Origin: Saussurea involucrata
Lineage: Eukaryota; Streptophyta; Magnoliopsida; Asterales; Asteraceae
Direction of reading: 5' to 3'
NCBI GenBank assembly: GCA_033807775.1
Contig: CM066313.1
Span: forward strand, 85,375,484 to 85,439,483
Length of the DNA: 64,000 bases
Shown: positions 9,154-19,782 of the stretch, in pieces
Layout: each line of letters opens with the position of its first letter
How positions within the stretch are numbered: the stretch's first letter is position 1
Made by a program: the position numbers and the translations under genes
The notes under the pieces: model-generated
What the model saw: the letters and a program-made list of their open reading frames with translations, nothing else
Databases searched by the model: none
What the model was told of the DNA's origin: nothing

Positions 9154-12100
9154 ATGGCTTCTTCTCCTTTCTCAGTAGTTTCCTTTTCATCTGCTAACAC
9201 TGAGCTATCTGTTACTCGACTTTCAAGTCGTCAAAATTTAGTATTATACCCTAGACGGCAATGCCTTGGAATTTTTCATCGTAATTGCAGATCCAATTGG
9301 AACGTTATCAGTGCTTCGGTGTCATCTCCGGTGCAGGAGGTATCGTCGTCGTCGTCATCGCAGCGCCCGCCTGATGAACTTGCGGCCTCCATTTTGTCGA
9401 AGGTTTTATTTCATCATCTTCATTCAATTGTATCGTTGCTTTTATCTTTCCTTTTAACATGTTTCCAGGTTTAGGTTTTTGTTTTTGTTTTTGTTTTTGA
9501 GTATATTAATTTGTTTGCGGAACATATGATAAATTTCAAGGAATTTAAATACATGCTCCAAAATTGTTAGGAACTCTAGTTGCCATGGCTCGCAGTGGCG
9601 GACACCAAGGCCCGGAAAGTCGGTGAATTCCACTGTTTGGAGGAATTCTAAGTTTTTTGGTTGATTTTCCTAATATTTTCTAATATCACGGAGCACCCCT
9701 CAAAGTTTAGCGGGTACACCTTTCATACCTCAAATAAAATCTTACCCGCTAAAATAAGTTGAGCAGGTGTGCATGGGAGCCGCATACATAAGTCCGCCCC
9801 TATGGCTAAGATTCCATGTCCACAATCCTGAAAATGAGCAATGAAACCTAGCACTCCCGCACGGGGTTGTCATCATCAACTCTCAGGCTGCCTTAGGTGT
9901 CTAACTAAGTCAGCCAAACTACAAGAATACCAAACAAAAAGGGTAAGACAAAAATGCTAAGATGATTGAGAGAACTTCTCTTATATTACTCAACTTGTCT
10001 ACAATTGAGTGGATTATGGAGTGTGGTTTACAAGTAAGAAACTACCTCTATTTATTTACTTTATAAAACTATCTAGATATTCAGAAGGAAACTTCTAGCT
10101 AAACAAAGACTAGAATAGAATTATCAAGATATTTACAAGGAAACTTCTAGCTAACAAAGACTTAAAGGGTGCGTTGGGTACGCAGACAAGATAGAACAGG
10201 ACATGATGGGACAGGACAGAACAGTTGTTCAGCGTTTGGTAGACAGAACAGAACAAATAACATTAGATAAAATACAAAAAATAAAATTTAAATAATGAAT
10301 AAAATATAAAATAGAACGTGTATTTGATGTTTTAGAAGAGAATTAAATTTTATTTTAAGGTTATATTGGTAAAACACAAGTCTGTTCCACCTTGTTCCGG
10401 CTAGTTCCATGGGGTGGGGGTGGAACAGGTCTGTTCCACTTTGTTCCACCCTGTTCCTGTCTGTTCCACATAAAAGTCGTGCCAAACATGGAACAGTGAT
10501 CCCTGTTCTGTCCAGCATACCAAACGCACCCAAAGTGTATGGATCTTTCCGGGATATGCTTGTCCCTCCTTGATCTACTCTTGGCTCTTCTTGATCCATT
10601 TCCAAGGTTCCTCCATTCTCTTAATTGATCTAGAATGTTCCAGATTTCCGGAGAATCTTCTAGTTGGACGTGATAACAAGCAGAGGAAAGATCTACGAGG
10701 ATCTAGTAATACTTTCAGAAAGAAGTTTCACATTTCACAACTTCACATTAATGTAATAAATAGACTATAGATTCACTAGAGTTTAGCTGCTCAGAATTAT
10801 AAAGCTCGAGTTTCATATTTCTGTCATGATCAAGAATCTATAATTTATTCTTTTTCTGAAACACAGGAATATATTTTGGAACTCTGAATCGTTATAGTGT
10901 TCTAAAATATGTCCTAATTCTTTTTATCGAACATGATCACTCATCATATCCATATGATGGTGACAAGCCTTCAAATTACTTAAATCAAATCATATGCTAG
11001 TTACGGGTCTCCAAATCATAGTCGACCTAGTGAAGTATTGAAACATTCTTATAGTTGCAATGTAGAAAATCATAAATTTATTTGGACATTTAGGATCTAA
11101 TATTTAACAAGCTTCCAAAAAGAAGGTACAAGTGTACATGCCAAATCATAATTCATATCATATATTATAATCTGAAAATAGAATGTTGAGTCGTTTACTG
11201 TAATAGTGACAAAAGCACACTCACAAATGAATATTTCTATAATATGAATTTGTAACAACTATAAACTCGTTAAAATTTTCTCCTAATCCTAGAATATGTT
11301 TAGGTTCTATGAAATGATCCGAATAAAAAACAACATACTCTGCCAATCACCTTTTTCATGAAACGGGTGAAAGGATGTAAGTTTACAGTCTGAGGCAAAA
11401 CCATATTGCCTGCACAGTTTCAGCAATATGTGAATTTGGAAATCATGACTTTAATCCATTTCTAATGGCGTATGTGATAACAGTTTTAGACCGATTTTGG
11501 ACAATCCAGATTTAGTGGAGTCTTGGACATTTTCAACTAATCTAAAATGACACCACGTAACTTTATTGCATTGAAAAGGAATTAGGATATTGTCACCTCA
11601 CAGTGATTTGTAGAAGACATCCAAGGATTTAGGAAGTGCATATAATATCTAATTTTGATAAATGGGTGATTTTTTGTAGTTTTTGACAGGAACTACAAAG
11701 TCAACACATTGGAAAGATCACCTCATAAAATATGTTCATTGGTCAAATCAAAATAATGTCAAAAAAAGCAAGTTCTACACAGTCGAACAAGTTTTTTTTG
11801 TTGGTATGAAAGTCGCAGAAAACAGATTGATATAAGAGTTCAGAAAAAGTGTCTAGATAGAGTTGGAGTCCTATCAAAACTGAATCTCTATCTTTCTATT
11901 TAAATATCTGGTAGCATTTGGATTCATATCACACATCATTCTCATCTGTTCCATTCTTGTTATATCACACAAAAAACTTGTCTATGGTTGCCAATATTTT
12001 AATCATGCTTTTGTAGTTTGAGCTACTTTGATGTGGTTTAATTATTAGTCTTAAATATCTTATAACATGGTGAACTTAGTTGTATGTATATCTAAATTAG

Positions 12101-14748
12101 GTTATGCAAACAGATCGAGGAGTTACACTGACAAGGGAACAACACATGCAAGTAGCTGAATTGGTTGGGGAATTGAATAAATATTGTGTAGATTCACCTG
12201 TGAAATGCCCGCTGATTTTTGGAGGTACTCTGTTACTATGATGACTCTTCTTTCTTTAATTTTTATCTGTAGCCTTGTTTGTTTTGTCTTCTTTATTTGC
12301 TAACTTTTTTAAAGCTTTTTGGTTGATGTTATTGAAGGATGTAATGTAGTATTGTTAGATTCTTATTAGGCTTCATATACATGTCTTTTTAATAAATATC
12401 ATTGGTTTGCAGACACAAGCCAATTGAGAAACAGAATTACATTTCAAGGGATATACAGAATTATATGATATAAAAAAAATACAGCATTTAGGGGCAACAT
12501 GGTCATTTTAACAGGTTTTGTCGAGTCTTGTCCAACTTCGTCCAATCCTGTTCTAGTCGTACCAATCGTAGAAAAGACAATTAGTCCTATCTTGTCCTGT
12601 CCAGTTTGCTCACCAAACGCACCCTAAAAGGCCAAAATGCAATGACATTTGCACTATTTGATGTAAGGATGATCTTCTTTCTCAAGCAGGCTGAAAACTC
12701 GTTTATCAAGTATAATAGGTAAGAAACCGGAAGAACTGAACTTTTGTTACATTAATTGAGAAAAAGAAAAGTTAATCGTTACACTAAAGAGTAACTAAGG
12801 CAAACTTTGTTACATTTTGATGCATTTTGTCTTTGCTAAAAGGGTAAACTAGACAATTTGCCCTTCAAAACTTTCGAAAAAGATGTTGCAATTACTCAAT
12901 TAGGGACTTCGATCTCCAACCTTTCCCGACATAAGAAGTAAGCATTTGTGTTTGATTCCTACTTAATATTCCAAGCATTGTAGAATATAGATTTGGATTC
13001 ATTCTTTGTCCTCTGAGTTAACATCAAAATGTTAATATTTAGTGGTTTATGATTCTTGTGAATATCTCGATTCAATCGTGAACTTTTTATCAGACTGGGA
13101 CGTGGTGTATTGTTCAAATCCTACATCGCCTGGTGGGGGTTTCAGGAGCGGATTGGGACGCCTTGTTTTCAAAACAAATGAAATGGTTCAGGCTGTTGAG
13201 GCTCCTGATATTGTGCGAAACAAAGTATCCTTCTCTGCTCTTGGTTTCCTCGATGGAGAAGTCTCTTTGAAAGGTACGTTTTCCATCTTTAACATAAACA
13301 CTTGCGTTTAAAACACAGAAAAAAGACCATGACTGAGTGAGCGATTCCGACTATGGTACTAATAGTTCATTGCAAACTAACTATTAGTGTTTTTCAGCAT
13401 TTTTAGCTAACGCAATGGTTAGATTGCTTGAATAAAGTCTTCCAAGGGGTTCCGTCCCCTTTTCCAAAAAACAATTGGTTAGGTTGCTATGAAAAAAACT
13501 AATTCACTCGAGCCAAATATGTCATGGGTTTTGTTGCTTATTGTGAACCATGGTTTTCCTTATGTTAGACTTCAATGGAGTTATAGAAGCTTTCTAAGTA
13601 ATGTAAAGGAAGACGTTATCTAAGGGACCCACAAATTGATAACGTTAAATGACTATGGCCATGTGTGGCAAATATAAGCCAACTTAGTTTTCGAGTTTAT
13701 TGAAATAGCCCTATTCGATAAGCCATAAGCTTGCTTTTTGAGAAGCTAATTCAGGTAGTGTTTCAATAAACTGTGGGGCGGCTTTCACTTTTTTCAAATT
13801 ATGCCCCTTGTATTTATATTTTACATAAATGACCAAAAATCTAGCTTTTTAGATTATTTTACATTGCCATCTAGCTTATCATTAGTTTTTGTCAACATAA
13901 CTAGTTTATCCGAACATGTTATGAATTTTCTTACATATTGTGAATGCCTGAATTAAAAGGAAGAAGTTATCTAAGAGACGGACAAAATTGAAAACGTTAA
14001 ATGACTATGGCCATGTTTGGCAAATATAAGCTAGCTTGATTTTTTAAGCAATGTGCTAGCTTTTTAAGAAGCTATGTAGCAGTTTTTTCACTTTTTTTTT
14101 CAATCATTCCCTTTATATTTTACAAACGACCAAAAACCTTAGCTTTTTTGGTTGTTTTACGTTGTCAGCTAGTTTTTGCCAATTATTACCAGTTTATCTG
14201 CTAACAGCTAGCTTATCAGTTAGTTTAACAAAGATAACCTATAACAATAGTAAGACCTTAACCTCTATCCACATCAAGTAATTTGACCCGTGAATCCTCC
14301 ATCACTTATTCATGTCTTTGTTTCTTTTCGTACCTTTGTAAATGGGACCCACTAATCTACGATCGCATATTTGCATCTTCATTTCTTCTCACACCTTTGT
14401 AAACGGGACCCACAAAATAAAAAATGTTAAAATTGAAGCACGTTAGCCTTTCTCTAATCATCGTTAGATTTTGATTGTACTGATATAGTTGTGTTCCAAT
14501 TTCATGTTCTGATAATTTGATATATTGATTTACTAGTTTTCTTGTTTTTGTTATATGTAGGAAAATTGATAGTTTTAGATGAGAAATGGATTAAGGTGGT
14601 GTTTGAGCGACCTGAACTTAAGATAGGATCGTTAGAGTTTGGGTTTGGTGGTCAGAGTGAGGTGGAACTCGAGATTACGTATATTGATGATAAGTTGAGA
14701 TTAGGGAAGGGATCTCGGGGATCGTTGTTTGTTTTCCAAAGGCGATAG
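9154..14748 (+). CDS. FBN6: Plastid lipid-associated protein / fibrillin 6-like (PAP8-like), 4 exons
   Basis: Predicted 246-residue fibrillin from exons 9154-9402, 12101-12224, 13094-13273 and 14561-14748; all junctions are GT-AG and keep the frame. Residues 1 to about 53 are rich in Ser, Arg and Val with few acids, as in a chloroplast transit peptide. The PAP/fibrillin (lipocalin-like) domain follows: 'GVTLTREQHMQVAELVGELN', 'FGDWDVVYC', 'TSPGGGFRSGLGRLVFKT', 'APDIVRNKVSFSALGFLDGE' and a C-terminal 'DDKLRLGKGSRGSLFVFQRR'. These segments and the short length match Arabidopsis At5g19940 (probable plastid-lipid-associated protein 8, fibrillin 6) as I remember it. Fibrillins bind lipids at thylakoids and plastoglobules and help in photoprotection and stress tolerance. 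The first intron is 2.7 kb and swollen by repeats; MULE-1 ends 136 bp upstream. The reading frame looks intact. Confidence 0.9.
9403..12100 (+). other. FBN6 intron 1, enlarged by repeats
   Basis: 2.7 kb between donor aag|gttttatt and acceptor aattag|gttatg. It contains a MITE-like element (10167-10531) and otherwise AT-rich sequence without a supportable gene. The direct repeat 'aaggaaacttctagctaa' occurs at about 10085 and 10138. Short readings on both strands (for example 10570-10770) have no recognisable family. Confidence 0.6.
10167..10531. mobile_element. MITE in FBN6 intron 1 (gggtgcgtt...aacgcaccc ends)
   Basis: 365 bp with inverted ends: gggtgcgttgggtacgcaga and the complement of ccagcataccaaacgcaccc. 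Subterminal 'gacaggacagaacag' and 'ctgttctgtcc' are also inverted. The interior repeats 'ttgttccacc' and 'ctgttcc' words. The flanks do not give a convincing target duplication (only AAA), so the superfamily is open. A relative with the same right end lies at about 12480-12628 in intron 2. Confidence 0.6.
12480..12628. mobile_element. Truncated relative of the gggtgcgtt MITE
   Basis: The right part (cctgtccagtttgctcacca, then aacgcaccct) matches the right end of the element at 10167-10531, and the interior has related 'cttgtcc' and 'cctgttc' words. No matching left end is visible. It lies in FBN6 intron 2, which runs 12225-13093 and holds nothing else that can be named. Confidence 0.5.
13274..14560 (+). 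other. FBN6 intron 3 with a degenerate direct repeat
   Basis: Blocks at about 13610-13790 and 13962-14110 are related: both contain 'gttatctaag', 'aacgttaaatgactatggcc', 'atgt.tggcaaatataagc' and 'agctttttgagaagcta'-like words. This indicates a duplicated dispersed repeat. The remainder is ordinary intron sequence ending in a pyrimidine-poor acceptor (ttatatgtag). Confidence 0.5.
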
Positions 14749-14901
14749 CCGACTTTCTAAAGAACATGGTGACCTCCAACCATGCCTTGTTGTATCAAAT
14801 CATGTCGCTTTTTGGCATGATATTGTTATGTTGTATATAACAAATTAATAAATATTTATCTCGTTTAATTTATATCTTGCTATTGAAGATGTTATGCTTT
14901 A

Positions 14902-15002
14902 ACAACTTGTGGCCACTGAGGTTTAATCAGGGCCGATGTATTACACTCATAATTTGTCAAGGGATTAGTCTAGGCAAAGCCTAGGACACCCTTCAAAAAA
15001 AA
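14902..15002 (+). mobile_element. 5'-truncated SINE copy with 14-bp target duplication
   Basis: Matches the 3' part of the SINE at 1252-1419 from 'acaacttgtggccactgagg' through 'aatttg.caagggatt.gtc' to an A-rich tail, but lacks the tRNA-like head with the A and B boxes. A perfect 14-bp direct repeat (gatgttatgcttta) flanks it at 14888-14901 and 15003-15016. Truncation therefore took place during integration, not by later deletion. It lies about 150 bp 3' of the FBN6 stop codon. Confidence 0.83.
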
Positions 15003-15122
15003 GATGTTATGCTTTACGTTCGTCAAGATGATGAATCAAGGTTTGTTTGTTTGACCGACTATTTGAGGGTCGAGTTCAAGTTGGCTTGAGCTCCATGAGC
15101 TTTATTGAGTCGAGCCTATAAG

Positions 15123-15390
15123 AGCATCTCCAACAGCTTCCCTAAAATTTTTCCAAAATGGGGAAGCAAAAGTCAAAATTCCTAAAAAAAAATTACATCC
15201 ATCTCCAACAGATTCCCCATTTCGGAGAATTCTAGTTTTGGGGTATTCTCCATATTTGGAGAAAATTTTAGGGAATCTCCTACTTTCCCCAATTTGGGAA
15301 AAGTTTTGGGGAAGCTGTTGAAGATGATTTTACACCCAAAATCCTCATATTTTCCATTTTCTCCAAAATGAGGAAGCTGTTGGAGATGCT
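15123..15390. mobile_element. MITE (agcatctccaacagc ends)
   Basis: 268 bp with inverted ends agcatctccaacagcttccc and its complement (gaagctgttggagatgct). Internal segments 'atctccaacagattcccc' and 'gggaagctgttgaagatg' are further copies of the terminal motif, so the element folds into nested hairpins. No clear target duplication was seen. This terminal motif is common among plant MITEs. Confidence 0.7.
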
Positions 15391-15829
15391 GACTACACAA
15401 TCATGTAATTAAACAAATGGTCCATTATTTATTTATTTTGGTAAAACTTGCATGCATCTCAATTAATCACGTGGGCCCTACCGTTTTAGAGAACGACTAC
15501 ACAATCATGTTCTCGATTACTTTAAGCCTTTCTATGGCTTTTAAATTGAAGGCTTTTCTTTTCAAAGATGATTTTTTTTTTCTCGATTGCCATAAAATAA
15601 CATTTGATTTTTTTATTTATTTTGTATTCCGTTTGACTGTAGCCCGTAATTTGTAATTATTGATGATGTTGATGTCAAAGTTGTCACATTATATTGTATT
15701 TCTTCGTTTTATAGAAAATTGACATCAAAATCAGCGGTATCACGTAGGTTGAAAACCTGTTTATAAGCTAAAATGGGTTAGAATTTATGAAGAATGAACA
15801 TTTATTACACTAATTAGGAGTGAATTGTG
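15391..15829. other. Intergenic, no gene seen
   Basis: AT-rich DNA in which 'gactacacaatcatg' occurs twice (15391-15405 and about 15496-15510). A short plus-strand reading (15417-15656) is compositionally biased and unrelated to any family I know. Confidence 0.5.
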
Positions 15830-16443
15830 GATTTGGTCCATGTGGTTTTGTGTTTTCTTTGATTATGGTCTTCATTCTATGTTATTATGGATATAGTCTC
15901 TGTGTTATGCAATATATTGTGGCTAGGGTCCTTTAACACTAACACCGTTAAGCTTGAAAGGTTAAAGACACCATATGTCTTGCACATGATGAGTATAATT
16001 GTCAATTGTCAATTGTCAATTGTCAATTTACATTTTTCCTTTCAATTAACCTGTACGTTTTTAAACAAAGAATACTAAATTGTGGATTTGGTCCCTATGT
16101 GTAACACCCTAAAAACAGGGCTAATTTAAACCTCAAATTATAACAAGATTTAAACATAAACTTTCTAAACTTTATACATAAGCAAAGATTCAACCTCGGG
16201 GATCATATTTACATATATAGAGTTCTTCAAATAACCTATTAATCAAATCATGTCACTATAATCAGATTAACTAGGTTATCTAAGTAATCTATTCAAAACC
16301 TCAGTATTCAAAACTTCTTTGCTAATCCAAAAGCTCTCGTCCCACATCCCTTTATCTTCCCGAACTAGTACCTGGTTTACCCTTTTTCTTACCGCATACC
16401 GAACCATTCATCAATATCAGTTTAAACCTGATTACATGACTAC

Positions 16444-18752
16444 GGTGCTGTTTGTTTTTTAAGAGGTCTGAAGTCTGAAATCTTATTTCACTTCTGTTTT
16501 ATAAGAAGTGGTGCTGAAGTATGAAATCTGAATCATAAGACTGTTTGTTTTTTAAATTGAAACGTCTGAATCTGAATCATAAGACTGTTTGTTTTTTTGT
16601 AAATTGAAACGTCTGAATCTGAATCAGAATCATAAGATTGTTTGTTTTTGTAAATTGAAACGTCTGAATCTGAATCATAATCATAACAATGTTTGTTTTG
16701 TAGCTGATAAATATTTAAATATGTATAATTATCTATTTTATCCCTCAAAATGCTATACCGTTGAATTTATAAAAACATCAATTCATTATAATTAAACTAT
16801 ACTACCATATATTTCTTGCACATTCAAAAATTCAACTGAAATACGTCCATTCATTCAAACACAATAGAAAACATTAACAAGTCTCATAACAAGTAAAATT
16901 AATGTTAATTTTGCACCAACTGTGTCGCAATTTCTTCTCTTAAACTAGCCATATATGCTTGGTCAACAGTACTCCCATGCGGTTGAACCTCTTCAACTTC
17001 ATCGAGTGTTCGTATACGCAGCATCACATAGATAATATTTATCTGAAAACAATAAATAAAATAGTTATTAATATTAATATAATATATATTATATTAATAT
17101 TTCATTTTGCAATATATCATAAGCGCCTCTTAATCATTTTGAGCACTTAATCATTCTGCACCAAACCAAGCACTTGTTTCATTTTCTTACCCCTGGTCCT
17201 GTGGTTCATCTTATAGGTCTGAGGGTCTGTTTGTTAACAACTTAATGAGCTTAATGGGACTTACAGCTTATTTGGTCAGTTATATTTGAATGAGGCTTAA
17301 TGATATACAAAGTGGCTTATTCAGTAAGCTTCTTAGGGGGGGGGGGGGGCTTTATGTAGAAAGCCAAGTTTTTTCCCAACCTGCCTCTCCCAATTAAAAA
17401 ACATGCACTTTCATCTATGAGAAAACCATCCCAAACAAAAACCCTTTCAATCTAATATACACATGTTAATCCACATTGTCAGCTTTATCCATATAGTACT
17501 TAATGGAAAGCCAACCAAACAGCCCCTTAGTTACTGATTTTCGTGGGTTTTGAAGAACTTCTGATTTTTAAACTCAATTGACGACTCTTGCATTCCTTTC
17601 ATCCTTTGTATATGCAGGTTACACCTCACATTGGTGATCACTGCAACAGTCTGCTGTTGGATGATGTAAGTTTGACACCTTCATCCTTAGTTAAAGTTTG
17701 TTTATATATTATACCAATTGGAAGCATGCATAATTAATGTGAAAAATGGATAATTGGAGAATGGAGGCAGCAGCATGGTTGAAAAATGGTTGAAAAAACC
17801 CACAATTTATTCTTGAAAAAACCCACAATTTTTTTATATAAAATTTAGTCAAAATGGTTAAAAAACCCACAATTTATTCTTGAAAAAAACCCACATTCTT
17901 TCCTGCAAATCACTTTTAATGGAACCTAAAAACATCAAAATTAAACATTCTTAACAAAACCAACCAAATTAAACATTCTTAACAAAACCAACCAAATCAA
18001 ACATTCTTAACTATGAATATGAAAGAACTATATCATTATAACTATATCTTCACTGTGAGATTGGAAATTGTAATGGAGGTGGCAAAAAGCAAAAAGCAAA
18101 AAGCAAAATATCATTTTAACTATATCTTCACTGTGAATGTGTGCTAATGGTTATGATAAATCGAAAAAAGAAATAGATGTATAAATCAAAAAACAATCAC
18201 AGACACAGGTGATAAATCGAAAGCATAATCAGATGGAGACATCAAAATATATGGAGAAATCGATGTTATAAACAGATGGTAAATCGATGTTATAAACAGA
18301 TGGAGACATCGATGTTATAAACAGATGAAGACATCGAAATCAGATGGAGAAATCGCTAAAAAGATGGAGAAGAGAGGCATGTTTACCTGCGATGGAGAAG
18401 CTATGGAGAAAGTTCGAACAACAGAGAGATGGAATGGAGAAGACAACGAGAGGGAGAGCAGATACGTTCTTTTGATGTGTGTCGAACTGAGAGGAGCCAC
18501 ATCTACTTCGATTGCAGATCTGAGAGAGAGGCGATGGGAGGAGGCTGAGAGAGAGGCTGAGGGAGGAGGCGATGGAGGTTTTAGGGCACAATCAGAGTTT
18601 TTAAGAGAGATAATCGTGTCTTGTGAAATAAGAGGCAAAATGAGGTTTAAGATCTGTTTTGATATAAAAAAACAAACGGTCTTAAAGACCTTTGGTCTGA
18701 CCGATTAAGATTTAAGGGGATATAAGACCTTTTTTTTAAAACAAACACCCCC
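16444..18752. mobile_element. PIF/Harbinger-like non-autonomous element in the 3' LTR
   Basis: Comparison with the other LTR gives exact limits. The ends are ggtgctgtttgttttttaag and the complement of aaaacaaacaccccc, and the flanking trinucleotide tac (16441-16443, 18753-18755) is the target duplication. The 3-bp duplication and 'gg.g.tgtttgttt' ends fit PIF/Harbinger, although TTA/TAA is more usual. The interior holds a left subterminal array (gtctgaatctgaatcataag, 16560-16700), a further MITE (about 17226-17528), a fragment of the Tourist-like family at about 17098-17165, and Gln/Arg-rich open readings near 18315-18708 that run into the terminal repeat and are not credible genes. No transposase seen. 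Confidence 0.72.
17226..17528. mobile_element. Small MITE nested in the Harbinger-like element
   Basis: Ends gggtctgtttgttaacaac and the complement of ccaaccaaacagcccc form short inverted repeats with the 'gg..ctgtttg' signature shared by the Tourist-like MITEs elsewhere in the window. A run of 12 or 13 G lies near 17337. The flank 'ttag' on the right would fit a TTA-type target site, but the left side has diverged. Confidence 0.5.
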
Positions 18753-19740
18753 TACGAATATGACATTAAGTCAATCGTTGCTCATATTCCAATTCCATGA
18801 CTACGAATCTGACATTAAGTCAATCGTTGCTCATATTCCAATTTCCACACACATCAGAATAATGAAAGTCCATCATCTATTCTACGTGTACATAACCTCT
18901 AGTGCCTATGGATCCATATCACCTATTTGTATTCATACAGGTTCTTGCTTATTTATAAATCATTTTCAACCAATGAGTTTAAGCAAAACCATTAATTTAA
19001 AGTAGTCAACTTTACTTTATAAATCGTCCTAAAACAGTTCATTTATAAATATACCTTACTATACTTTAAAACATTTATAAAAGGGTAAGGTAAGAATGAA
19101 CTCACATGTTATTAGATGCGACACTCTTTCTTTGATTCCGTCACTAACTCCACAAAGATCTGAAATACCATATATATAATATACTAGTATTAATCCACTG
19201 CACAGGATTCTCTAACGACTAGAAATTCTTAATATCTAAAAATTCTCGTCTCTTATCGCAACCCACTATTGCGATATCTCCTCATGTCGCAACCACTGTC
19301 CACAGAATATCTCCTTAATTCCAGCTGAATGAGTATCTGATTCTTCTTCCTTTCTTCCTTCTTTCCTTTTCTCTTTTCCTCTTTCGTTTCTATCTCTCTC
19401 TCTTTGTTTCACCAATTCTCACACACACAATTAGTCACAAATGACTAACTATTTGACACCTCACCCCTCTAAAACCCATGAGGCGGTGATGGTGTTTGTT
19501 GTTTAATCAAGTTAACCAAACCAACCTCCAAATAACAACACTTGGCAAATTTGGTCCCTTAACTTAAATATTTAAAATTTACCCCTTAACTTATTATTTC
19601 ACAAAATGAATAACATAATTTACTCGGGGTTAAACTCTAAAATTAATCTGTCAAATAACTAATCATAACTTATCAAATAATTATACTCAAATTATTTAAT
19701 AAACTCAAACATCAACATTTATAAAAATCAAGATGTTACA

Positions 19741-19755
19741 ATACTCCCCAACTTG
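19741..19755 (-). other. Polypurine tract of the gypsy element
   Basis: On the minus strand the sequence next to the 3' LTR reads caagttggggagtat, a purine-rich stretch directly adjoining TGTAACATC, as expected for plus-strand DNA priming. Confidence 0.65.
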
Positions 19756-19782
19756 AAAATGATTTCGTCCTCGAAATCAAAG

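Larger units (their letters stand above)
16100..19740 (-). repeat. 3' LTR of the gypsy element, with nested insertion and deletion
   Basis: It is the 3' LTR because the coding strand is minus. Its 3.64-kb length is due to a 2.3-kb Harbinger-like insertion (16444-18752). After removing that, it is shorter than the partner LTR by a block of about 560 bp: 'caaccactgt' joins directly to 'ccacagaatatctcc', whereas the partner has 25890-26447 between these words. It keeps two copies of a 49-bp repeat (gactacgaatctgacatta...) where the partner has three. Confidence 0.85.

Noticed and set aside
18315..18708. Open readings of 107-127 codons on both strands
   Set aside because: They lie in purine-biased DNA of a Harbinger-like element, overlap each other, and the plus reading runs through the terminal inverted repeat.
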